64,000 bases of DNA. Origin: Bacillus crepusculi (GTDB lineage Bacteria; Bacillota; Bacilli; Bacillales; Bacillaceae). How positions within the stretch are numbered: the first letter of the stretch is position 1; every line of letters starts with the position of its first letter. Location of the stretch: positions 62,001 through 126,000 of the forward strand of contig NZ_JACXXE010000003.1 of NCBI RefSeq assembly GCF_014764715.1. The letters run 5' to 3'. The notes under the pieces are model-generated. The model did no database searches. It was not told the origin of the DNA and saw only the letters and a program-made list of their open reading frames with translations. A program made the translations under genes and the position numbers. This document shows, piece after piece, positions 54,491 to 63,624 of this stretch.

Positions 54491-55255
54491 TCAAAATGGT
54501 GATTGGTTGAGCCATTGCCCCCCATCCATCGTGATACAATCTCCATTAATATAAGACGCATGTTCAGATAATAGAAAGGCCGCAAGCTCTGCAATTTCCT
54601 CTGGTGTGCCCAGTCTGCCAAGAGGGACACTATCTAAAGTTCTTTGCGCTGCCTCTTCAGATTCCCATAGTTTATCAGCCCCGCCTGTTCTCTCAATGGG
54701 TCCTGGTGCGATGGCATTCACGCGAATTCGATATTGCCTTCCCCATTCTACTGCAAGCGTTCGAGTAAGAGATAGAACGCCTGCCTTTGCTGCTGCTGAA
54801 TGGGCGACACCAACACCAGCTCCCCATGCATATGTGGCAACCATGTTGATCATACTTCCTCTTTTCTTTTGACGAATCCAGTAATTGCCCACTGCATGAC
54901 TGCAAAAAAATGTACCATTTAACACAATATCAATGACCGCTTTCCAGCCGTTTGGAGACAGCTTTTCTGCCGGGACCAAAAAGTTCCCCGCCGCGTTGTT
55001 GATGAGCGCATCCACATCGCCAAATGTATCTACCGCAAACTTTACCATTTGATCGGCATCCTCTGGGTTTCGCACATCCATTTGGAAGTAAGCAACCGAT
55101 CCGCCTTCCTGCTTGATTTCACTTGCGGTCTTTTCCAACGTTTCTTCTGTTCTACCAGTAATCACAACATTCCAGCCTCCGAGTGCCAAATGGGCAGCCA
55201 TCGCCTTCCCCATTCCGCTTGATCCTCCTGTGACAATCACTGTTTGTTTCGTCAT
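54491..55255 (-). CDS. fadH: 2,4-dienoyl-CoA reductase FadH (YkuF)
   Basis: 254 residues from the ATG at 55255, behind AGGGGGAG. Short-chain dehydrogenase: TGGSSGMGKAM cofactor loop, NNAAGNF, the active-site Tyr replaced in context by YAWGAGVGVAHSAAAKAG, and ITMDGGQWL at the end. It reduces 2,4-dienoyl-CoA for beta-oxidation of unsaturated fatty acids. A perfect FadR operator lies upstream. Confidence 0.92.
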   Translation of the reverse strand: MTKQTVIVTGGSSGMGKAMAAHLALGGWNVVITGRTEETLEKTASEIKQEGGSVAYFQMDVRNPEDADQMVKFAVDTFGDVDALINNAAGNFLVPAEKLSPNGWKAVIDIVLNGTFFCSHAVGNYWIRQKKRGSMINMVATYAWGAGVGVAHSAAAKAGVLSLTRTLAVEWGRQYRIRVNAIAPGPIERTGGADKLWESEEAAQRTLDSVPLGRLGTPEEIAELAAFLLSEHASYINGDCITMDGGQWLNQSPF

Positions 55256-55278
55256 TTGTTCTCCCCCTTTGTACATTT

Positions 55279-55296
55279 TGAATGACTATTCATTCA
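55279..55296. promoter_or_regulatory. FadR operator upstream of fadH
   Basis: TGAATGACTATTCATTCA matches the Bacillus FadR consensus TGAATGANTANTCATTCA at every position. It lies just downstream of the -10 box. Confidence 0.88.
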
Positions 55297-55306
55297 TTAT
55301 TTTTCT

Positions 55307-55315
55307 ATCATACCA
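55307..55315 (-). promoter_or_regulatory. Extended -10 promoter of fadH
   Basis: On the minus strand TGGTATGAT, an extended -10 (TGnTATGAT). There is no good -35. The predicted start near 55300 borders the FadR operator. Confidence 0.5.
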
Positions 55316-55394
55316 TGATTTCCCCTCTATGCACCATATGGGAGATTTAACAAATATCATGCTATACTTAATTTTATTTTTAAAGGAGTCTTAT

Positions 55395-56252
55395 ATGAAG
55401 AAACTTTCCCGCAGACAGTTTTTAAAAGGAGCAGCTGGTGCTAGTATTCTCAGCTTTTTGGCTACAACATGTGGATACGGATATGCCAGGTACATCGAAC
55501 CGCGCATGATCGATGCTGTGTCATTGACCATTCGGGATGCTCAGCTTCCAGCTTCATTTGACCAGTTTAAAATAGCCCAATTTAGCGATGTTCATTTAAG
55601 TGATACATTTCCTGCGAAGGAACTAGAAGGCGTCGTCCGGCAAATCAATGCTGAGTCTCCAGACCTCATTGTGTTCACAGGTGATCTTGTTGATTTTCAA
55701 GCATCGGTTGATGAACATGAAAAAGCCAAAGCTTATTTGACGAAGCTGCATGCTCCGTTTGGTAAGCTTTCAATATGCGGAAATCATGACTACGGGCCAT
55801 TTGGCGTAGAGCTTTATGAGAAAACAATGGAAGCTTGTGGATTTACATTATGTAAAAATGATGTATTTCTATTAGAAAAAGAAGGCGCGCACATTCAGAT
55901 TGCTGCTCTGGATGACCTCATGATGAGCATACCCGATTATGACCTTATCAAACGGGAAGTATCCACTGATTTATTTACGTTACTGCTCGTACATGAGCCT
56001 GATGCTGCACTAGAGCTGAACGAAGTGCCCATTAACTTGCAACTATCTGGACATACGCATGGCGGCCAAGTACAGCTTCCTTTTTATGGACCAATTCTCA
56101 CAGCACCTTACGGCCATACATATGTAGAAGGTTTATACGGCAGCTATCAGCGCCGCATCTATGTCAACCGTGGACTCGGGACAACAAGACTGCCGCTTCG
56201 ATTTTTAGCCAAGCCTGAATTAACCTTTTTCACCTTGACCTCTCGTGTGTAA
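55395..56252 (+). CDS. ykuE: Tat-exported metallophosphoesterase YkuE
   Basis: 285 residues from the ATG at 55395, behind AAAGGAG. A twin-arginine signal (KKLSRRQFLKGA) and hydrophobic stretch precede a calcineurin-like phosphoesterase with FSDVHLSD, TGDLVD, GNHDYG, LVHEPDA and SGHTHGG. In B. subtilis YkuE is exported by TatAyCy and held at the cell wall. Divergent from fadH. Confidence 0.93.
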   Translation: MKKLSRRQFLKGAAGASILSFLATTCGYGYARYIEPRMIDAVSLTIRDAQLPASFDQFKIAQFSDVHLSDTFPAKELEGVVRQINAESPDLIVFTGDLVDFQASVDEHEKAKAYLTKLHAPFGKLSICGNHDYGPFGVELYEKTMEACGFTLCKNDVFLLEKEGAHIQIAALDDLMMSIPDYDLIKREVSTDLFTLLLVHEPDAALELNEVPINLQLSGHTHGGQVQLPFYGPILTAPYGHTYVEGLYGSYQRRIYVNRGLGTTRLPLRFLAKPELTFFTLTSRV

Positions 56253-56326
56253 ACAGAAGCCAAACCGCCCTCTTTTGCATATGTATAATCTAAGTATTTC
56301 TCATGACAAATGTTAGGAGAAACCTT

Positions 56327-56353
56327 ACTTGGCCTGATTCCGTCCATATAGTA
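56327..56353 (+). promoter_or_regulatory. Sigma-K promoter of ykuD
   Basis: AC (56327-56328), 16 bases, CATATAGTA (56345-56353), a full match to the sigma-K pattern, 55 bases before ykuD. Confidence 0.7.
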
Positions 56354-56408
56354 TATCTAGTGACGGGCATCATGGCTTCTTTTATTTTAGCAAAAGGAGT
56401 GTCCTTTG

Positions 56409-56906
56409 ATGCTACCGTATACGGTAAAAAGTGGAGAAACACTTGCTTCTATAGCGCTTGATTTCCGAACAACGACAGATGCCTTAAAGACTGCAAATCC
56501 GTCACTTCGAGCCCGCGAACCTGAACAAAATGAGGTCATCATGATTCCTGGTTTGCCGGATCCTAGCACAATTCCTTACCGCATGTCTGTGTCGATTTCA
56601 ACGAAACGTCTTGTTTTGTTTTCTGGATCACAGCTCATTCGCTCGTACCCGATTGCAACAGGAAAAATATTGAATATGACCCCGACAGGTTCTTATTATG
56701 TTGTGAACAGACAGCCAAACCCAGGAGGTCCCTTTGGTGCCTATTGGCTGAGCCTTTCGAAAATTCATTACGGCATTCACGGTACGAATAACCCGTCTTC
56801 AATTGGTAAAGCTGTTTCTAGAGGGTGCATTCGTATGTACAATCAGGATGTCATCGAACTTGCTTCACTCGTTCCAAACGGAACCCCTGTGACAATTAGC
56901 CAGTAA
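56409..56906 (+). CDS. ykuD: L,D-transpeptidase YkuD
   Basis: 165 residues. LysM domain (YTVKSGETLASIALDF) at the N-terminus and the YkuD catalytic domain with H124 in YGIHGTN and the nucleophile C140 in SRGCIRM. It forms 3-3 cross-links in peptidoglycan and is spore-associated in B. subtilis. ATG 56409 behind AAAAGGAG; TTG 56406 is possible. Confidence 0.95.
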   Translation: MLPYTVKSGETLASIALDFRTTTDALKTANPSLRAREPEQNEVIMIPGLPDPSTIPYRMSVSISTKRLVLFSGSQLIRSYPIATGKILNMTPTGSYYVVNRQPNPGGPFGAYWLSLSKIHYGIHGTNNPSSIGKAVSRGCIRMYNQDVIELASLVPNGTPVTISQ

Positions 56907-56979
56907 GAGATATCAATTGTATGAATCGTTAAAATTTTATATGATATAAAGTGGGATCTTCAGGTTAAGGAGCGTATTT

Positions 56980-58257
56980 ATGGATATTTTTAAAAACAGA
57001 AATTTTGTTCGTCTCTTTTTTGCAGCACTTGCCTCGCAAATGGGGACAACAGTAGGCAATATGGCGTTTGCCTTTTATTTGCTCGACCATTTTAGTCATC
57101 AGCCGGCCTACGCCACATTGGCAGAGCTCATGTATTCACTCCCTACGATCTTTGTCTTTTTTATGGTTGGTGTGGTCGCAGACCGTTTTGATCGTAAAAA
57201 AGTCGCAGAGAATTGTGATTGGATACGAGCTGGGCTGACGATTGTTTTATTTATCGTCATTTATTTTAATTCACTTCCACTTATTTTCTTGATCTTGTTT
57301 ATACGAAGTGCCATTACGAAGTTCTTCTATCCAGCTGAAGCATCTCTCGTACAGGCGATTTTAAATAAAGATCAATATGCAAAAGCCGCCGGCTTAAATC
57401 AAATGCTATTTAGTTTATTTATGGTATTTGGAGTTGGAATCGGTGCCATTATGTATAAAACCATTGGGCTTCATGGTGCCATTACGATCGATTTGATCAG
57501 CTTTATTATTTCCGGCATCCTGATTCGGTCATGTAACATTCCAATGGAAGCGCGTCAGCCAAATGGACAAGCAGGCTGGAAAAGTATGACCATTAAAACG
57601 TCTCTTAAGGATTTTAAAGAAGGCATTATTTATATTTTAAAAAATAAATTACTGGCTTCCTTAATTTTTGGCTTCTTCGTTTTCGGTCTTGTCAATGGCG
57701 CATTTGCAGTCCTTCCAATGTTTACAATGAAATATGGTCTTTCACCAGATCATTTTGAATTGCACACATCTTTCTTTACAATCGCAATCGGTGCAGGGCT
57801 TCTTGTTGGAAGCATAATGGGCTCTGTCCTCGCTAAAAGAGTAAAGATGCAATATCTGATGTCGATTCCAATTCTGATTGCAGGCATTCTTATATTTGTA
57901 CTTGGTTCTACCCATACATTATGGTTATTTTATGTCACATCATTTGTCATTGGTACATGCATTGGTCCAGTCAACATCGTCATCGGCGGCTGGTTGCCGA
58001 GAATCGTCCACCCTCGTCTGATGGGACGTGTGTCAGGGTGGGTTGATCCGCTCACCATGTTTGCCCAATCGTTGACATTAGGTTTGATTGCCGTACTATT
58101 TCCAAAGCTTATCACAAATGTTTCTTATATTTATTACGGAATGGGCTTTATAATTTTACTCGTCTTCCTTTTTTACTTCATTACACTGCCAAAGTTCAGC
58201 AGAGAAGCTGCCGACTTAGATGTGCAGCGTGAATTAAAAGGCCAAGGAGTTCAATAA
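56980..58257 (+). CDS. ykuC: MFS transporter YkuC
   Basis: 425 residues with about 12 membrane segments and the MFS motif A-like DRFDRKKVAENCDW between segments 2 and 3. Its MefA-like type often exports drugs such as macrolides. ATG behind AAGGAGCG. It matches YkuC of B. subtilis; substrate unknown. Confidence 0.88.
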   Translation: MDIFKNRNFVRLFFAALASQMGTTVGNMAFAFYLLDHFSHQPAYATLAELMYSLPTIFVFFMVGVVADRFDRKKVAENCDWIRAGLTIVLFIVIYFNSLPLIFLILFIRSAITKFFYPAEASLVQAILNKDQYAKAAGLNQMLFSLFMVFGVGIGAIMYKTIGLHGAITIDLISFIISGILIRSCNIPMEARQPNGQAGWKSMTIKTSLKDFKEGIIYILKNKLLASLIFGFFVFGLVNGAFAVLPMFTMKYGLSPDHFELHTSFFTIAIGAGLLVGSIMGSVLAKRVKMQYLMSIPILIAGILIFVLGSTHTLWLFYVTSFVIGTCIGPVNIVIGGWLPRIVHPRLMGRVSGWVDPLTMFAQSLTLGLIAVLFPKLITNVSYIYYGMGFIILLVFLFYFITLPKFSREAADLDVQRELKGQGVQ

Positions 58258-58266
58258 ATGAGCATT

Positions 58267-58299
58267 TAAAAGGACTTTCTCAAAAGAAAGTCCTTTTTT
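58267..58299 (+). terminator. Terminator of ykuC
   Basis: AAAAGGACTTTC-TCAAAA-GAAAGTCCTTTTTT. Confidence 0.88.
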
Positions 58300-58331
58300 G
58301 ATCGCTTAAATGTCTTTGTGTCTAAGGAATT

Positions 58332-58508
58332 TTAATTTTTCTGTTGATTGAACCGATTTGAAGCAAAATCAACGATTCTTTCGACTACATAAATGCTAAT
58401 AAATAACATGAGGAAAAGAAGTAAAGGGTGGATTGGCTGATCGTCTACTACATACACAATCCCTCCAACGACCAAAGCGATGAATAAAGGAGTCAAAATG
58501 TCCTTCAA
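58332..58508 (-). CDS. Small two-segment membrane protein
   Basis: 58 residues from a TTG at 58508, 9 bases after AAAGGA; an ATG at 58517 abuts that site. Two membrane segments (TPLFIALVVGGIVYVV and LLLFLMLFISIYVVERI) with the tail NRFNQQKN. I do not recognise it. It is oppositely oriented to ykuC and lies at the ykuC terminator, so it could be an independent small gene. Confidence 0.5.
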   Translation of the reverse strand: MKDILTPLFIALVVGGIVYVVDDQPIHPLLLFLMLFISIYVVERIVDFASNRFNQQKN

Positions 58509-58696
58509 TCTACACATTCCTTTCTTTTATCATATGCATCTTATTGAGCTAAGACCTCTCATATCCATTATATAACATATCATTCATCACTCTTTATTTT
58601 TTACAGGAATATGTATAAAATGGTAACAATTTTAATAAAAATCCTTTACATGATTGGAAGTTTTATAGTAGGATGGTCAGGTTGGAGGTGAGGGGT

Positions 58697-58912
58697 ATGC
58701 TAAAAAGTTATTATTTCATTCATTCAAAAAATGATCATGGACAGTATGTGGTACATACAGAAGATTGTGCATTTTTAGGTGATGCTACAAGTCGTACATT
58801 AATTGGTCTACATATGAATGGTGAAAGTGCTATTGAAGAAGCCAAACAAATGACAAATGAAACTGATTTTAATGGCTGTTTTTATTGCGCTTATTCTAGT
58901 CATACAAAATAG
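58697..58912 (+). CDS. Small protein with H-C-C-C zinc-site pattern
   Basis: 71 residues from the ATG at 58697, behind GGAGGTGAGG. H20-x3-C24 (VHTEDC) and C61-x2-C64 (NGCFYC), with ESAIEEAK before the second pair. This is the layout of the small Ada-type metal-binding fold (HxxxC ... A ... CxxC), here as a whole protein. No other domain. DNA- or metal-binding is inference; homologues were not searched. Confidence 0.6.
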   Translation: MLKSYYFIHSKNDHGQYVVHTEDCAFLGDATSRTLIGLHMNGESAIEEAKQMTNETDFNGCFYCAYSSHTK

Positions 58913-59156
58913 TCCATTTTTTCAAGCCATATGTTCGACTCTGTTATCAGGCATATGGTTAAGGTTTCAAACGTAATTATAGGATTCAACATAGGAAATA
59001 AAGACAAATTGAGAAACTACCCATTTATTTAAATAGGTAGTTATCTAGCTCTAATAGTTCACTTTATATATATTTCATTTCCATCAGTTCTTATCCCCCC
59101 AAAAAAATTACCTCAAGGCCAACATTGGATCTCTCTTTTATTCCTGCTATGAACGC

Positions 59157-59403
59157 TTATTTGTTTAGCTGATATAGTGCCATGAATAAAATCATATATA
59201 CTATACAAGCTGTACCCATCCATTGAAATGGCTCTTTTAACGAGAACAAAGTGACTACGACTGCTACAAGAGGCTCGACACTTCCAATTAAACTTGACTC
59301 TTTAGGGGATAAATATTGCAAACTTTTTATGTAAAACCAACCAAAAAGCGATTATCGTTCCGAATATGGTGACAAACAATAAATAGACATACGCTCTAAT
59401 ACG
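59157..59403 (-). pseudogene. Remnant of an EamA/DMT-family transporter
   Basis: On the minus strand the frame reads RAYVYLLFVTIFGTIIAFWL, shifts by one base, then FYIKSLQYLSPKESSLIGSV, EPLVAVVVTLFSLKEPFQW and MGTACIVYMILFMALYQLNK before TAA. These are the last three to four membrane segments of an EamA drug/metabolite transporter. The N-terminal two thirds are missing and there is at least one frameshift. Confidence 0.75.
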
Positions 59404-59413
59404 ACACCTTTAG

Positions 59414-59619
59414 CATATAGAAAATGAAAAGAGTCGCATTCAACAGCTAGATGAAACACGAAGGCGGATGGATGGTAGTGTGTTTGATAAGACGTTCAAC
59501 CACGTTTCAACATCATCAGGAATGGCTATTTTCAATAAAAGGCGTTCGCGTCCTATTACTTTTTACAATAACTCTATTTGCAATTTACTAATAAAATCGT
59601 ATAATTTATATTAAGCACA
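59414..59619 (+). pseudogene. Unidentified coding remnant
   Basis: An open stretch without a start codon reads HIENEKSRIQQLDETRRRMD, then GSVFDKTFNHVSTSSGMAIF and NKRRS, which has normal protein composition. After that it turns A+T-rich and the kre promoter overlaps it. I do not recognise the family; chance coding cannot be excluded. Confidence 0.3.
59578..59605 (+). promoter_or_regulatory. Promoter of kre
   Basis: TTGCAA (59578-59583), 16-base spacer and TATAAT (59600-59605), 43 bases before the start codon. Confidence 0.55.
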
Positions 59620-59647
59620 GGAAGACGAAAGACAAAGGAGAGAAAAA

Positions 59648-60109
59648 ATGGACGATTATGCTCATACTAAAGACATAGAACCTACAGCAAAAAATATCGC
59701 AAAAGCCATTTATACTGTTAACCGCCATGCTAAAACCGCACCAAATCCCAAGTTTCTTTATCTTTTGAAAAAACGTGCGCTGCAAAAACTCTTGCAAGAA
59801 GGTAAAGGAAGAAAAGTGGGCCTACATTTCTCTAATAATCCAAAATATAGTCAACAACAGTCCGACGTGCTGATTGAAATTGGAGATTATTATTTTCACC
59901 TGCCACCAACAAAAGAAGACTTCGAATTTTTGCCACACTTAGGAAATTTAAATCAATCATATCGCAATCCGAAGGCGAATATGCCATTAAACCGAGCAAA
60001 ACAAATCCTTCAAACGTATGTTGGTTTAAAAGAAAAACCTGCCGCCACAAAACAAAAATCACATTACACAAAACCCGTCTTCAAACGACTCGGGGAAAGT
60101 TATTTTTAA
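59648..60109 (+). CDS. kre: ComK-regulating protein Kre (YkyB)
   Basis: 153 residues with the family start (TAKNIAKAIYTVNRHAKTAP), the KLLQEGKGRKVGLHFSNNP block and the C-terminal NMPLNRAKQILQTY-type helix. ATG behind AAAGGAGAG. In B. subtilis Kre lowers comK mRNA stability and so competence. It is convergent with cheV as in B. subtilis. Confidence 0.88.
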   Translation: MDDYAHTKDIEPTAKNIAKAIYTVNRHAKTAPNPKFLYLLKKRALQKLLQEGKGRKVGLHFSNNPKYSQQQSDVLIEIGDYYFHLPPTKEDFEFLPHLGNLNQSYRNPKANMPLNRAKQILQTYVGLKEKPAATKQKSHYTKPVFKRLGESYF

Positions 60110-60112
60110 ACA

Positions 60113-60144
60113 GAAAAAAACCACTCATGCCGAGTGGTTTTTTC
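60113..60144. terminator. Bidirectional terminator of kre and cheV
   Basis: AAACCACTC-ATGCC-GAGTGGTTT with A7 and T6 flanks. Confidence 0.88.
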
Positions 60145-60145
60145 G

Positions 60146-61054
60146 TTAAATAATAAAGTGATCAACCTTTTCAATAAGCTGATGAATTTCTGGTTTACTA
60201 ATTTGATCATCAGCACCAATTGTTTCCCCTTTATGCCTCAAGTCTTCAGTGATGAGCGAAGAGAAGATCAGAATTGGAATGGAGCTCGTTAAAGGGTTTT
60301 CTTTTAACAGTTTTGTTAATCGATGACCATCCATTTTTGGCATTTCGATATCTGTAATGATCATATCAATTTCTTCTGTTACACTGATTCCTTTGCTAAC
60401 AAGGTCCATGACGTGGTCATATGCTTGTTTGCCATCTTCAAAGGTCACAATGTTTTTATAGCCTGCTTCAGTTAATTCATTTGTTAATAAACGCATGAGC
60501 AGCGGAGAATCTTCCACAACATATAGCTTCTTCCCTGTTCTTCTCTCATCCTTCTCACCGTCAAACATATGATACGTCTCTACTCCAGAAGCAGATTCAA
60601 TATCATAAATGATTTTTTCGTAATCTGGAAGGAAAATCATCTTTCCATCAAGCTTAATAATGCCTGTTAAATGCCGGTCCATTCCTTGATTGAGTGCAGT
60701 TGGCTTTTCAATCTCTTCCCAGCTGACGCGGTGAATTTGTGACACCGTTCCTGTATGGAACACAAATTTCCGTTGGTTGAATTCAGTCACGATATATTTC
60801 TCTTGTTCGGACTGATCTGACTCGACATTAAAAAAGGAAAATAGATTGATGACTGGTAAAATCTCGCCTCGTAAACTAATCATACCTTCTACGTCTTGGT
60901 GAGAGTGCGGTACCACCGTCACCTCAACTGGCTGAATGATTTCTCTTACTTTCATTACGTTAATGCCGAATTGATTTGAACCAATTTCAAACTTCACAAT
61001 TTCCAATTCATTTGTACCAGAGTCAAGTAAAATTTCTTGTTTGTTTAAAGCCAC
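60146..61054 (-). CDS. cheV: Chemotaxis coupling protein CheV
   Basis: 302 residues from a GTG at 61054, 6 bases after AGAGGG. An N-terminal CheW domain ([21 protein letters not shown]) is joined to a receiver domain with the phosphorylated D235 in [12 protein letters not shown]. It couples chemoreceptors to CheA and takes part in adaptation. Monocistronic. Confidence 0.94.
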   Translation of the reverse strand: MALNKQEILLDSGTNELEIVKFEIGSNQFGINVMKVREIIQPVEVTVVPHSHQDVEGMISLRGEILPVINLFSFFNVESDQSEQEKYIVTEFNQRKFVFHTGTVSQIHRVSWEEIEKPTALNQGMDRHLTGIIKLDGKMIFLPDYEKIIYDIESASGVETYHMFDGEKDERRTGKKLYVVEDSPLLMRLLTNELTEAGYKNIVTFEDGKQAYDHVMDLVSKGISVTEEIDMIITDIEMPKMDGHRLTKLLKENPLTSSIPILIFSSLITEDLRHKGETIGADDQISKPEIHQLIEKVDHFII

Positions 61055-61127
61055 GGAAATCCCTCTATTCTTCAATATAAGATTGTACTTTTTATATCGG
61101 CAGCATGGGTAAAAAGTTGACGTTTCT

Positions 61128-62438
61128 TTACGCTTTCTCTCGTACGAATTGATGAATCACAAGTCCTATCGCTGCAAGGATCAGTAATGACCCTAGTGCA
61201 AGACGGCTTGCGAGATTTCCGTGCTCTGCAAACATCAGTGTGACTGAGCCATAAATGATGGGTCCGACAATTGAAGACACCTTCCCTGAAAATGCAAAAA
61301 GACCAAAAAATTGTCCTCGCTTTTCCTTCGGTGTCAGCTCAATAATCAATATGCGTGATGCCCCCCAGCTTGCGCCAAGTGAAATGCCGAATAAGCTACC
61401 TGCTACCCAGAAGACCCATTCTGCTGAAGCTGTCACAGCTAGAATCAGCGCAACAATTAAAATGACATAGACGACTGTTATCGAGCGCTTTGCTCCTATC
61501 GCTTTTGTGATATAGCCAAATAGAAAGGACCCAATGATACTTGAAATGGTCGACACAAGATAAAGCAAAATAAATTGTCCGGCGGTAAAGCCAATGATAA
61601 TTTTGGCATAAACAGCCATCATCGCAATCGCCGTTTGTAAGGCGTCATTCATAAAAAAGAAAGCGATCATGAAGATAAAAGCTGGCTTGTATTGCTTCAT
61701 CTCTTTAAACGTGCGAATAATCTCTTTATATCCGCTAAAAAAAGACGACTTTTTCACTTGCTGCGGCAGCGGATGAGGATCTTTTACAAAAAAGAGAAAG
61801 GGGAGAAAAAAGAGAAAGAATAAAAGAGCTGTTGGGATAAAGGCTTCATGAAACTGGTCATTGCCGACAAGTAAATATACAGAAAGGCCGACAAGTGTAC
61901 CTAAGTAGCCAACTGCAATACCGAATCCAGAAATCAGAGGAATTTCTTCCTTTGTCCCAAGATCGGGCAGCATGGTGTCATAAAAAACAAGACTAGAGTG
62001 ATAGAAAAATTTTGCGATGACAAACAAGGTAACCACTACTAATAAGGAGACAGGCAGACCAAACCATTCGCTTGAGAATTCAGTCCCAGCAAAGATTCCC
62101 ATCAAAAACGTACAGATAATACAAATCAGGGTAAACACCGTGATGTACCGCTTCTTTTTCCCTGTACGATCGATCAGCACACCGTATAAAGGCGTAAAAA
62201 TCACGAGGAAAAAGCTAGCGAGTGCGTTCGCATAAGAAATAAAGGTACTGGCGATCTGGTCCATTCTCGCGCTGTCACCAATCGTTTCCTGCAAATAAAA
62301 CGGGAAGAAAATGGTGATCATATTTGATGAAAATATCGTATTTGCAAAATCATAGAGTGCCCAGGCCAAAACTGGTGCTGTCAAAAACAGCCCGAAGCCT
62401 GCCCCTTTTTTCTGAACGGTCTTTTTTCCTCTTTTCAA
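61128..62438 (-). CDS. YxiO/Atg22-type MFS permease
   Basis: 436 residues from a TTG at 62438, 8 bases after GGGAG. The UMF1 (vacuole effluxer Atg22-like) start [20 protein letters not shown] is diagnostic, followed by about 12 membrane segments and the loop [10 protein letters not shown]. Resembles YxiO of B. subtilis. Substrate unknown, possibly amino acids or nucleosides. In B. subtilis the neighbour of cheV is different (patA as I recall). Confidence 0.85.
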   Translation of the reverse strand: MKRGKKTVQKKGAGFGLFLTAPVLAWALYDFANTIFSSNMITIFFPFYLQETIGDSARMDQIASTFISYANALASFFLVIFTPLYGVLIDRTGKKKRYITVFTLICIICTFLMGIFAGTEFSSEWFGLPVSLLVVVTLFVIAKFFYHSSLVFYDTMLPDLGTKEEIPLISGFGIAVGYLGTLVGLSVYLLVGNDQFHEAFIPTALLFFLFFLPFLFFVKDPHPLPQQVKKSSFFSGYKEIIRTFKEMKQYKPAFIFMIAFFFMNDALQTAIAMMAVYAKIIIGFTAGQFILLYLVSTISSIIGSFLFGYITKAIGAKRSITVVYVILIVALILAVTASAEWVFWVAGSLFGISLGASWGASRILIIELTPKEKRGQFFGLFAFSGKVSSIVGPIIYGSVTLMFAEHGNLASRLALGSLLILAAIGLVIHQFVREKA

Positions 62439-62524
62439 TAGATTATCTCCCTTCCCTGCCTGAATTTTCACTATCATTCTATTTTATGTGCTGTTTCCCT
62501 CTTCCATACAAGCGATCTATGCAA

Positions 62525-62562
62525 AAAGCACCTCTTCCGATATAGCAGAGGTGCTTTTTTTC
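62525..62562. terminator. Terminator of the RDD gene
   Basis: AAAAAGCACCTCT / AGAGGTGCTTTTTTT, symmetrical with T runs both ways. Confidence 0.88.
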
Positions 62563-62563
62563 A

Positions 62564-63103
62564 TTATTTCTTCACAACAATGGTACTTGCAATCAAATCG
62601 TGAAGTGCTTGTTTTTTCTCTGTGAAAAAGGCAATGATGTAGCCAATATATAAGATTGGAGATAAAAAGCCTTTTGCAAAAAAGCGGCCTGTTGCTCGTC
62701 CAAAGGTTACTTTTTCGCCCGTTACTTTTGTCACTTTGATCCCAAGAGCCATCTTGCCAAGCGTTCCTTGCAGCTTTGATGATTCCATGATGGCGTAATA
62801 AAGCCATGTCACCACGATACCGATCAAGATCGCTCCTATATAGAAAAAGATAAGTCCCATCATGACAGCCCACTCTTCATCCGTCATGACGGTTGTGGAA
62901 TAGTAATAGCTGTCGTCCTCTAGCATCAATGCTGCCTCTGGGCTTGAGACAAAAAAAAGTGTTCCTAAAATAAACATAATGAAGGCATACGGTACACCGA
63001 TAATGACACCATCCAAAAGATGAGCAAGAAAACGATAGCCAACGCCTGCTAGTTCAGGATGCTTCTTTTCCTGAATGTGTGGTTCTGTTATGTTTGTTTC
63101 CAT
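62564..63103 (-). CDS. RDD-family membrane protein
   Basis: 179 residues. It begins with a polar tail, then the RDD signature YRFLAHLLDGVIIGVPYAFI (Arg and two Asp-like positions) and three or four membrane segments, with LGKMALGIKVTKVTGEKV before the last part. Resembles YckC-type proteins. Function unknown; some RDD proteins act in Na+/H+ exchange. ATG behind AAAGGAG. Confidence 0.85.
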   Translation of the reverse strand: METNITEPHIQEKKHPELAGVGYRFLAHLLDGVIIGVPYAFIMFILGTLFFVSSPEAALMLEDDSYYYSTTVMTDEEWAVMMGLIFFYIGAILIGIVVTWLYYAIMESSKLQGTLGKMALGIKVTKVTGEKVTFGRATGRFFAKGFLSPILYIGYIIAFFTEKKQALHDLIASTIVVKK

Positions 63104-63344
63104 CCTATTTCTCCTTTATTATGTATGTTTTCTATAAATTTCTTATAATCATTCGTTATTATATCTTATGAATATAGCAAGATCAATGGAACTTTACACT
63201 TTTACATATATTTTAGATCAGTGTTTCAAGATCGATTTATGTGAATAAATACTGAAAATTTGTGAAAATCATGGTATTTCTAGTTCTTTCACCTCCTGAT
63301 TTTTTAACATTTTGTGATATTTTCGTCTTGTTCTCATTCTTCTG

Positions 63345-63372
63345 TTGACAATCGCGCTTCACATGGTACAAT
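63345..63372 (+). promoter_or_regulatory. Strong sigma-A promoter of the 50-residue gene
   Basis: TTGACA (63345-63350), 16-base spacer and TACAAT (63367-63372). Confidence 0.75.
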
Positions 63373-63404
63373 AGTCAAGGATTTTTTAAAGAAAGGTGTT
63401 CATG

Positions 63405-63557
63405 ATGGGAACTGTCGTACTATTAAAGAACAACGAAATGACTGTGATTGAAGATATTTGCGAAGCTGATTTTTTAGACATGAAACATGGTTTATTAAAT
63501 GATGACACAGCTTATATCTCTTGGTATGAGGATTACGATACTGCTTATGGATATTGA
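63405..63557 (+). CDS. 50-residue acidic orphan protein
   Basis: 50 residues (51 if the preceding ATG at 63402 is used), behind GAAAGG. It begins MGTVVLLKNNEMTVIEDICE and ends in a Tyr/Asp-rich tail WYEDYDTAYGY. A strong promoter and a terminator make it a complete transcription unit. I do not recognise the family. Confidence 0.65.
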   Translation: MGTVVLLKNNEMTVIEDICEADFLDMKHGLLNDDTAYISWYEDYDTAYGY

Positions 63558-63579
63558 TTTCATTTCATAGACGAATCGA

Positions 63580-63624
63580 AAAAAGGCGATACAACCCTTA
63601 GGAAAAGGTTGATCGCCTTTTTTA
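63580..63624. terminator. Terminator of the 50-residue gene and of the cation-efflux gene
   Basis: AAAAAAGGCGAT / ATCGCCTTTTTT, with an inner CAACC / GGTTG stem, between convergent genes. Confidence 0.85.

Larger units (their letters stand above)
58913..59647. other. Decayed intergenic region before kre
   Basis: About 730 bases without an intact gene. It holds two gene remnants (59157-59403 and 59414-59619, listed separately) and A+T-rich filler. No repeats or RNA genes recognised. Confidence 0.55.
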
